DNA of 64,000 nt from DAOVRD01 sp964521715 (lineage in GTDB: Bacteria; Planctomycetota; Brocadiia; SM23-32): NCBI GenBank assembly GCA_964521715.1, contig CAZFSS010000010.1, positions 71,161 to 135,160 of the forward strand. Reading direction: 5' to 3'. Below the pieces are notes generated by a model. The model had not been told where the DNA came from. It was given only the letters and a program-made list of their open reading frames with translations, and made no database searches. Positions 51,839 through 58,568 of this stretch are shown here, piece by piece; positions within the stretch are counted from its first letter, which is position 1; each line of letters opens with the position of its first letter. The translations under genes and the position numbers were made by a program.

Positions 51839-53775
51839 CCTGGCGCGCGTTCTTCATCGGACTGGCCGCCGTCGCGCTTATCGCCGCCGTCACGCCGTGG
51901 AACGACTTCGATAAGGGCAACACGTTCATCACGGGCAACCACTTCCCGCCCGGCGCCGTGGCCGTCCTGCTCGTCCTGACCCTCGTGGTCAACATCGCGC
52001 TGAAGCTGGTCCGCCGCCGGTGGGCGCTGGGCCAGAGCGAGCTGATGCTCGTCTGGTGCATGATGATCGTGGCCTGCACCGTGCCCGCCAGCGGTCTGAT
52101 GCGCTACCTGTTCTCGATACCTGCCTCGCCGGCCTACTACGCCGCCCGGCCGGACCTGTTCTTCGAGGATTACGTGCTCAAGGACGTGCCGCGCGACCTG
52201 GTCCTGACGAAGGACATGAAGTCCGCGGCGGCGAGGTGGTTCTTCGAGGGCATCCCCCGCGGCGAGGCGGTGCGGATCCCGTGGGGGCCGTGGACGAGGC
52301 CCCTGATCGCGTGGGGCATCTTCGCCTTCCTGTTCTACCTGGCCACGTTCTTCATCGGGGGCATGCTGCGCAAGCAATGGGTGGAGTCCGAGAGGCTCAT
52401 CTTCCCGCTGGCCCGGGTGCCGTTGGAGTTCACGGCGGATGCCGGCGAGCCGCGCCTGGTGCCCGGCGTCGTGCGGGACACGGGCTTCGTGGTCGGCGTC
52501 ATTGTTACGCTCGTCTTCGCGTTGATCCGCAGCATGCCGGTGATGACGGGGGCGGAGCAGGGCTGGCGGCCGGAGGTGCCGATCCAGGACGTGCTCTGGG
52601 GCACGCCCATCCAGTACCTGGACATGGGGTCGGGGTACATATACCCGATCGCCATCGGGTTCGCGTTCCTGGTGCCGAGCGACACCTCGCTGAGCATCTG
52701 GTTCTTCTTCATCTTCACGCGGCTCGAGCTCCAGTTCTCGAATTGGATAGGCCAGCCGATCGAGAGCGGCACGTGGGGGCCGTTCATGGCGTGGCAGCAG
52801 GCCGGCTCGTACGTGGTGTTTGTCCTGATGATGTTCTGGGCCGCGCGCCGGCATCTCTGGGCCGTCTTCAAGAAGGCGACCGGACTCGACGCGTCCGTGG
52901 ACGACAGGGAGGAGCCCATCGGCTACCGGCTCGGCTTCTGGGGGTTTGTGGTCTCGTTCCTGGGCATGGGGCTATGGCTGTGGCACTACGGCATGAACTT
53001 CCTTGTCGCGCTGCTTTTCCTGGCCCTGATGTTCGTGCTGGTCCTGGGCCTGGCGCGCCTGATAGCGCAGGGCGGCGTGTTCTTCGTCCAGCAGCGGTGG
53101 CAGCCTCCGGACGTGCTTCACAGCATCAGCGGGGGGCGGGCGTTCGGCGCCGCGGCGGCCGTGGTCGCGCAGATGCAGAACGCCATCTTCATCTATGACG
53201 CGCGGGAGATCCTGAGCGGCCACGCCATGAACGCCCTGCGCGTGGCGTCGGTCTTCAGGAAGCATCGCCGCCTGTTCCTGCCGGCGATGTTCGCCGCGCT
53301 GATCGTGGCCATGCTCGTATGTTCGTGGGCGACCCTGAAGGTGTACTACAGGGTGGGCGGATACAACATAGCCAACCCATGGGGCACCCGCGCGCACCCC
53401 ATCGAGACCTTCACCAAGGCCCACCGGATGATCACCGAGCCCGCGCAGTCGGCCGATCCGCGCTACGGGCCGATGGCGCTGGGCGGGGCCATCATGTTCT
53501 TCGTGACTTTCATGCGGGGCCGGTTCTACTGGTGGCCCCTTCACTCGCTGGGGTTCCTGATGGCGGCCAGCTACGCCGCGAACACGCTCTGGTTCAGCTT
53601 CCTTCTGGGCTGGCTGACGAAGGCGGCCACGCTCAAGTTCGCCGGCGGGGGCACGCTTAGGACGCTGCGCAGCTTCTTCCTGGGCGTCATCATTGCCGAG
53701 TCGCTCGTGATCGCCATCTCGACGGCCCTTGGCCTGGCGGGCGTCAAGCTCGGCTTCATCTTCCTGCCCGAGTAG
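51835..53775 (+). CDS. Polytopic membrane protein, DUF6785/DUF6784-like family, paralogue 6 of 8
   Basis: 646 residues. The start overlaps the stop of the isomerase-like gene by four bases (ATGA), and no promoter is seen. Cluster B type: WNDFDKGNTFITGNHFPPGA replaces the TSF-KGYGW pattern of cluster A. It keeps RKQWVESERLIFPLARVPLEFTA, FRKHRRLFLPAMF, and FYWWPLHSLGFL. It has no TEG acidic motif after LEF (TADAG instead). FLPE ends the protein. It is the only paralogue in the window directly tied to an enzyme gene. Confidence 0.8.
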   Translation: MTWRAFFIGLAAVALIAAVTPWNDFDKGNTFITGNHFPPGAVAVLLVLTLVVNIALKLVRRRWALGQSELMLVWCMMIVACTVPASGLMRYLFSIPASPAYYAARPDLFFEDYVLKDVPRDLVLTKDMKSAAARWFFEGIPRGEAVRIPWGPWTRPLIAWGIFAFLFYLATFFIGGMLRKQWVESERLIFPLARVPLEFTADAGEPRLVPGVVRDTGFVVGVIVTLVFALIRSMPVMTGAEQGWRPEVPIQDVLWGTPIQYLDMGSGYIYPIAIGFAFLVPSDTSLSIWFFFIFTRLELQFSNWIGQPIESGTWGPFMAWQQAGSYVVFVLMMFWAARRHLWAVFKKATGLDASVDDREEPIGYRLGFWGFVVSFLGMGLWLWHYGMNFLVALLFLALMFVLVLGLARLIAQGGVFFVQQRWQPPDVLHSISGGRAFGAAAAVVAQMQNAIFIYDAREILSGHAMNALRVASVFRKHRRLFLPAMFAALIVAMLVCSWATLKVYYRVGGYNIANPWGTRAHPIETFTKAHRMITEPAQSADPRYGPMALGGAIMFFVTFMRGRFYWWPLHSLGFLMAASYAANTLWFSFLLGWLTKAATLKFAGGGTLRTLRSFFLGVIIAESLVIAISTALGLAGVKLGFIFLPE

Positions 53776-53820
53776 GGAGCCGGGCGGAGCACGGCCGCCC
53801 ACGCGCCGGCGCGGCTCCAT

Positions 53821-53850
53821 TTGACAGCTTCGTCGGCCGGCCCCTATACT
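53821..53850 (+). promoter_or_regulatory. sigma70-type promoter before paralogue 7
   Basis: TTGACA at 53821-53826, an 18-bp spacer and TATACT at 53845-53850, 61 bp before the ATG. Confidence 0.78.
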
Positions 53851-53911
53851 CCGCGCCGTCCCCGCCCATCAGCCCGATGAGGATCCCGCCCTCGCAAAGG
53901 ACGCAACGCAG

Positions 53912-55858
53912 ATGACCTGGCGCGCATTCCTGATCGGCATCCTCGGCGTCGCGGGCCTCTGCTACCTCACCCCCATCAACGATTACGGGGTCGGCAACAC
54001 CTTCCTGACGGGCAATCACTTCCCGGCGGGCGTGTTCTTCTTCCTCTTCGTCCTGATCTTCATCGTCAACGTTCTGGTCAAGCTGGTGCGCTCGCGATGG
54101 GCGCTGCGGCAGTCGGAGCTGATGCTCGTGACCTCCATGATGCTGGTCTCGGCCACGGTGCCGGCCAGCGGGCTGATGCGTTACTGGTTCCCGATGACGG
54201 CGGCCGCCCCGTACCTGGCCCAGAGGCCTGACCTCTACTGGGAAGACGACGTCCTGAAAGCGGTGCCCGACGGCATCGTGCTGAGCAAGGACCCCAAGTC
54301 CATGGTGGCCCGGAACTTCTTCGAGGGAACGCCCCACGGGGAGCGCGTGCGCGTGCCGTGGGGAGCATGGACGAAGGTCTTCGCCACCTGGGGGACCTAC
54401 ATCGGCTTCTACTACATGGCCACGTTGTTCCTCTGCGGGGTGCTGCGTCGGCACTGGGTGGAGAACGAGCGGCTGATCTTCGCGCTGGCCCGCGTGCCGC
54501 TGGAGCTGACCGAAGGAAGCGACGGGCCGCGCCTGCTGCCGCCCCTTGTTCTCAGTAAGCCCTTCCTGGCCGGCACTATTGCCAGCATCGTTTTCGGCCT
54601 GATCCGGCTCTCTCCCGTCTTCCTGGGGCATGAGATGGCGTGGAAGCCCGTGGTGCCCGTGAACGCCATCCTCCAGGGCACGCCCCTGGAGCAGATGGGC
54701 ATGGCGGACGGGCCGATCTACCCCATCTGCATCGGGTTCGCGTTCCTGGTGCCCAGCGACGTGTCCTTGAGCGTATGGCTGTTCTACGTCCTGATCGGGC
54801 TGGAGACGCTGCTGGCGTACTCCGTCGGCGCTCCCTTCGAGTCGGGGGTCTGGGGGCCCTTTATCCAGTGGCAGCGGTCGGGCGCCATGATCGCCTTCGC
54901 CGTGGGCATGCTGTGGGCGGCCCGCAGGCACCTCATTGCCGTGGCTCGCCGGGCGTGCGGATGGGGCGCAAAGGGCGGCGATGCGGACGAGCCGGTGGGC
55001 TACCGGCTCGGGTTCTGGGGACTGCTTGTCTGCCTGGCGGGAATGGTCGGTTGGTTCATCTACTTCGGGATGAGCCCGTGGGCCGCGGCGGGCATGGTGT
55101 TCCTGATCATGTGCGCCGTTCTGGTTCACGCGCGCCTGATCGCCCAGGGCGGGCTCTACATGACCGGCGGCGCCCCCAACCCGCCTGACCTGCTGCACTC
55201 CATAACCGGTGGGCGCGCCTTCTCCGCTGCGGCGGCCGTCGTGGCCAACATGCAGCAGGAGATATTCCACGACGCCCGCGAGTGGCTCAGTCCGCACGCC
55301 ATGAACGCGATGCGCATATCGTCCGTATTCCCCGCGCGCCGGCGGCTGTTCTTGCCGGCGCTGGTCGCCGCGCTCCTCGTCGGCCTGATCGCCTCCGGCT
55401 ATTCGACGCTGCACGGGGTGCACTATAACCTGGGCGCCCTGAACAGCAAGGACGCCACCTATAGCTGCAGGGACGTGCCGATTCGGGCCTTCGGGGCGGC
55501 CCACCTGATGATCGCCACGCCGGGCCAATCGGCGCGCCCGGAGTTCGCGGCCCTGGGCATAGGGACCGCCGTCATGGTGGGGCTGATGGTGCTGCGGCGC
55601 GCGTTCTACTGGTGGCCCGTCCATCCGCTCGGCCTGGCGCTGGCCACGCCGTGGCCGATGATGGAGCTTTGGTTCTGTTTCTTCCTGGGCTGGCTGGTCA
55701 AGGTCTCGATCCTGAAGTTCGGCACGGGCGGCACCCTGCGCGGCGCCCGGACGTTCTTCCTCGGCGTCATCATCGCCGAAACGACCATGGTGGGGCTGAC
55801 GACGCTGGTGAGCCTGATCACGGGGGTGCGGATCGGCCAGGTCTTCCTCTCGGGCTGA
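53912..55858 (+). CDS. Polytopic membrane protein, DUF6785/DUF6784-like family, paralogue 7 of 8
   Basis: 648 residues from MTWRAFLIGILGV. Cluster B motifs: LTPINDYGVGNTFLTGNHFP, QSELMLVTSMMLVSATVPASGLMRYWFP, FPARRRLFLPALV. In the otherwise constant R-x-WVESERL motif it has RRHWVENERLIFALARVPLELTEGS, and LATPWPMMELWFCFFLGW in the penultimate segment. It carries its own promoter and lies 136 bp after paralogue 6. Confidence 0.8.
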   Translation: MTWRAFLIGILGVAGLCYLTPINDYGVGNTFLTGNHFPAGVFFFLFVLIFIVNVLVKLVRSRWALRQSELMLVTSMMLVSATVPASGLMRYWFPMTAAAPYLAQRPDLYWEDDVLKAVPDGIVLSKDPKSMVARNFFEGTPHGERVRVPWGAWTKVFATWGTYIGFYYMATLFLCGVLRRHWVENERLIFALARVPLELTEGSDGPRLLPPLVLSKPFLAGTIASIVFGLIRLSPVFLGHEMAWKPVVPVNAILQGTPLEQMGMADGPIYPICIGFAFLVPSDVSLSVWLFYVLIGLETLLAYSVGAPFESGVWGPFIQWQRSGAMIAFAVGMLWAARRHLIAVARRACGWGAKGGDADEPVGYRLGFWGLLVCLAGMVGWFIYFGMSPWAAAGMVFLIMCAVLVHARLIAQGGLYMTGGAPNPPDLLHSITGGRAFSAAAAVVANMQQEIFHDAREWLSPHAMNAMRISSVFPARRRLFLPALVAALLVGLIASGYSTLHGVHYNLGALNSKDATYSCRDVPIRAFGAAHLMIATPGQSARPEFAALGIGTAVMVGLMVLRRAFYWWPVHPLGLALATPWPMMELWFCFFLGWLVKVSILKFGTGGTLRGARTFFLGVIIAETTMVGLTTLVSLITGVRIGQVFLSG

Positions 55859-55907
55859 CCGCTGCGGCGCGGCGCCTTTGGCGCGTCGTCCGACGGCAGG
55901 CCGTGCA

Positions 55908-55937
55908 TTGACAGCCTCCTTCGCTCGCTCTTATACT
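55908..55937 (+). promoter_or_regulatory. sigma70-type promoter before paralogue 8
   Basis: TTGACA at 55908-55913, an 18-bp spacer and TATACT at 55932-55937, 38 bp before the GTG start. Confidence 0.78.
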
Positions 55938-55975
55938 CACCTGCCTGCACGTGTCCCTGGCGAGGGCGCAGTCGC

Positions 55976-57922
55976 GTGACCTGGCGGGCGTTCATCATCG
56001 GTCTGGTCGGCGTAGTGGGCCTGTGCCTGCTGACGCCCGTCAACGACTACACCGTGGGCAACACCTTCCTGACGGGCAACCACTTCCCGGTGGGCGTGTT
56101 CTTCTTCCTCCTCATACTGACCCTTGGCGTCAACGTCGTCATCAAGCTGGTCAGGGCGCGCTCGGCCTTGAGGCAGTCGGAGCTGATGCTCGTCTGGTGC
56201 ATGATGCTGGTTTCGGCCACGCTCCCGGCCAGCGGGCTGATGCGCTACTGGTTTCCGACGGCGGCCGCTGGTCCGTATCTGTCCCAGCGCACGGACCTGT
56301 TCTGGGAGGATGACGTTCTCAAGGAGGCCCCCGAGGGGATCCTGCTGAGCAAGGATCCCAAGGCCTACGCGGCCAAGAAGTTCTACCACGGCACGGAGTC
56401 AGGCGAGGTGATCCGCGTGCCCTGGGGCCAGTGGACGAAGGTGATCGTCAACTGGGGCATCTTCATCTGGCTCTACTACTTCGCCACGTTCTTCCTTCTG
56501 GGCATTCTGAGGAAGCAGTGGGTCGAGTCTGAGAGGCTGATCTTCCCGCTCGCGCGCGTGCCGATGGAGTTCACAGAAGGCAGCGGCGAGCGCCGTTTGC
56601 TGCCTGACCTGATGCGGGGCAAGCCGTTCCTGATTGGCGTGCTGATCACGGTGATCTTCGGCCTCATCCGCCTCTCGCCCTTGTTCTTCGGGAAGACCGA
56701 GGGCTGGCTCCCGCGCGTGCCCATCAACCAGGTGTTCTCCGACACGGACTGGTGGCGGATGCAGATCGACAACGGCTGGATATACCCCATCGGCATAGGG
56801 TTTGCCTTCCTGGTGCCGAGCGACATCTCTTTGAGCATGTGGTTCTTCTACATCTTCACGTGCGCGGAGATACTGATCGCCTACTACGTGGGCTCCCCGC
56901 TGGAGAGCGGGCCGTGGGGGCCTTTCATGAGGTGGCAGCAGATCGGCGCATTCGTCGTGCTGGCGCTTGGCCTTCTCTGGGCCGCGCGGCGTCACCTCTG
57001 GGCGGTCGTCAAGCGGGCGACCGGGCGCGGCCGGCAAGCCGACGATTCCGACGAGCCGATCGGCTACCGCCTGGCGGCCTGGGGATTGCTGGTCTCGGTG
57101 GTCGGCATGGTCGCGTGGTACATCTACTTCGGCCTGAGCCTGTGGGCGGCGGTCGCGCTTCTGGCCCTTGTGTTCTCGATCGTGCTCGTGCACGCCCGGC
57201 TGGTGACGCAGGGCGGCCTTTTCTTCACTCAGGAGAGCTGGAGCCCGCCCGACGTCCTTCACGACGTGACGGGCGGCCGGGCCTTCTCAGGAGCGGCCGC
57301 AGTCGTGGCCCAGGTCCAGCACGCCATCCTGATCTATGACGCCCGCGAGATACTCAGCCCCCACGCGATGAACGCGCTTCGGATATCGTCCGTGTTCGAG
57401 AGGCACCGCCGGCTGTTCCTGCCCATCATGTTGACGGCCCTCCTGGTCGGCATGGTCGCCTCCGGCTATTCGACCATGCGCTGGGTCTACTACGACATCG
57501 GCGCGCTGAACGTGAAGCAGACCCACAGCGTCCTCTACTATCCGATCTACCTGTTCGAAAGAACGCACATGATGATCGCCAATCCGGGGCAGTCGGCTCA
57601 GCCGCACTTTGGCGCTCTGGGGCTGGGGGCGGGGCTGATGTTCGTGCTCATGTTGATGAGGGGGATACTCTACTGGTGGCCGATTCACTCGCTCGGGTTT
57701 GCCGTGTGCGAGTCCTGGTGCATGAGACAGCTATGGTTCTCGTTCCTCTTGGGGTGGCTGACGAAGGCGTCCATCCTGAAGTTCGGCAGCGGGGGGACGC
57801 TGCGCGGCGCGCGGCAGTTCTTCCTCGGCGTTATCGTGGCCGAGATATCCGTCGTCGGCATCACGACGTTCGTCAGCCTGCTCACGGGCGTGCGCACCGG
57901 CTATATCTTCCTTTCGAGCTGA
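55976..57922 (+). CDS. Polytopic membrane protein, DUF6785/DUF6784-like family, paralogue 8 of 8
   Basis: 648 residues with a GTG start at the position where the relatives have ATG (VTWRAFIIGLVGV); GAGGG is the ribosome site. It is closest to paralogue 7 (NDYTVGNTFLTGNHFP, SGLMRYWFPTAAAGPYL, FERHRRLFLPIML). It differs from 7 by keeping RKQWVESERLIFPLARVPMEFTEGS. CESWCMRQLWFSFLLGW is its penultimate-segment version. It is the last of cluster B, followed by hexamer repeats and tRNA-Ser. Confidence 0.8.
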   Translation: MTWRAFIIGLVGVVGLCLLTPVNDYTVGNTFLTGNHFPVGVFFFLLILTLGVNVVIKLVRARSALRQSELMLVWCMMLVSATLPASGLMRYWFPTAAAGPYLSQRTDLFWEDDVLKEAPEGILLSKDPKAYAAKKFYHGTESGEVIRVPWGQWTKVIVNWGIFIWLYYFATFFLLGILRKQWVESERLIFPLARVPMEFTEGSGERRLLPDLMRGKPFLIGVLITVIFGLIRLSPLFFGKTEGWLPRVPINQVFSDTDWWRMQIDNGWIYPIGIGFAFLVPSDISLSMWFFYIFTCAEILIAYYVGSPLESGPWGPFMRWQQIGAFVVLALGLLWAARRHLWAVVKRATGRGRQADDSDEPIGYRLAAWGLLVSVVGMVAWYIYFGLSLWAAVALLALVFSIVLVHARLVTQGGLFFTQESWSPPDVLHDVTGGRAFSGAAAVVAQVQHAILIYDAREILSPHAMNALRISSVFERHRRLFLPIMLTALLVGMVASGYSTMRWVYYDIGALNVKQTHSVLYYPIYLFERTHMMIANPGQSAQPHFGALGLGAGLMFVLMLMRGILYWWPIHSLGFAVCESWCMRQLWFSFLLGWLTKASILKFGSGGTLRGARQFFLGVIVAEISVVGITTFVSLLTGVRTGYIFLSS

Positions 57923-57964
57923 GGCGCGCTGGGGAGCAACCCGCGGGTGCGGGGGTGCCGCGAG

Positions 57965-58045
57965 CAACAGTGCGAGTAAGAGCAGGAGCAGGAGTAACAG
58001 TACGAGTAGCGGAACGGGAGCAGGAGTAAGAGCAAGAGAAGGAAA
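57965..58045. repeat. Degenerate 6-bp tandem repeat
   Basis: AG-rich hexamers (AGTAAG, AGCAGG, AGTAAC, AGTACG, AGTAGC, AGAGCA and similar) run for about 80 bp between paralogue 8 and the tRNA gene. Confidence 0.7.
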
Positions 58046-58051
58046 GCAGAA

Positions 58052-58142
58052 TGGCGGAGGGGGAGGGATTCGAACCCCCGGTGCGCCAGAGGCGCACAAC
58101 GGTTTTCAAAACCGTCGCTTTCGTCCGCTCAGCCACCCCTCC
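58052..58142 (-). tRNA. tRNA-Ser (anticodon UGA)
   Basis: The minus strand reads GGAGGGG at the 5' end and CCCCTCC-G-CCA at the 3' end, so CCA is encoded. The anticodon arm is ACGGT-TTTGAAA-ACCGT, giving anticodon UGA. A long variable arm (TGTGCGCCTCTGGCGCAC) and a T arm containing GGTTCGAATCC confirm the class II serine type. Length is 91 bases. Confidence 0.95.
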
Positions 58143-58144
58143 AC

Positions 58145-58242
58145 AAGGGGACCGGGCCGTCTCGCGGTGCTTCGCCATGCGGGTGAGTTTCGCTCCGCAG
58201 CGAGGCTGGAGCGCAGCAGATCGCTCCGTCTTGGGTCCCCTT
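58145..58242 (-). other. Inverted-repeat-bounded leader upstream of tRNA-Ser
   Basis: AAGGGGACC at 58145-58153 is inverted as GGTCCCCTT at 58234-58242. The segment coincides with the predicted transcript leader, from the start point near 58237 to the tRNA 5' end at 58142. It could fold as a long processing stem. No protein gene is seen in it. Confidence 0.45.
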
Positions 58243-58243
58243 C

Positions 58244-58272
58244 ATTGTCTGACGGGCTTGCGGCAGCGTCAA
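58244..58272 (-). promoter_or_regulatory. Promoter of tRNA-Ser
   Basis: On the minus strand TTGACG (complement of 58267-58272), a 17-bp spacer and GACAAT (complement of 58244-58249). The -35 box lies inside the first copy of a 35-bp direct repeat. Confidence 0.6.
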
Positions 58273-58295
58273 GGGAGCGCTCCTGAGCGCCGACC
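58261..58295. repeat. 35-bp direct repeat, copy 1
   Basis: Starts CGGCAGCGTCAAGGG and ends TGAGCGCCGACC, with the palindrome GGAGCGCTCC inside. It is identical over 35 bp to 61736-61770 and overlaps the tRNA-Ser promoter. Confidence 0.85.
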
Positions 58296-58568
58296 CTGCG
58301 GGTTACGTCCAGCACTCCATCCGGTCGTGAACTCCAGGCCGAGCGGCTGGAGCTTCTGTCAGCCAACCCGATACCGGCGAATCGGTCTGCGAAGATTCTG
58401 GAGTCGCTTACCCCCTGCCCGGCGCAGAAGCAAGTCTTGACACCAAAGTCCCCGCGAACTATCCTGCACTCGCCCGGGCGCCAGATCAGGGCGACTGCCG
58501 GCACGCACGCCCTACTGGCGTTCGGTTGGTGCCATTCGGCGCAGGTCGGTTGGACGCTGGGCCAGGAC
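58296..58568. other. Leader region before the zinc-ribbon membrane gene
   Basis: An open frame runs in from 58437, but its first 44 codons look unlike the rest and are absent from the partial duplicate. I treat 58296-58568 as non-coding. No strong promoter or terminator was seen. Confidence 0.4.

Noticed and set aside
57965..58045. Repeat run considered as a CRISPR or simple coding repeat
   Set aside because: Units are only 6 bp and degenerate, with no spacers and no cas genes in the window.
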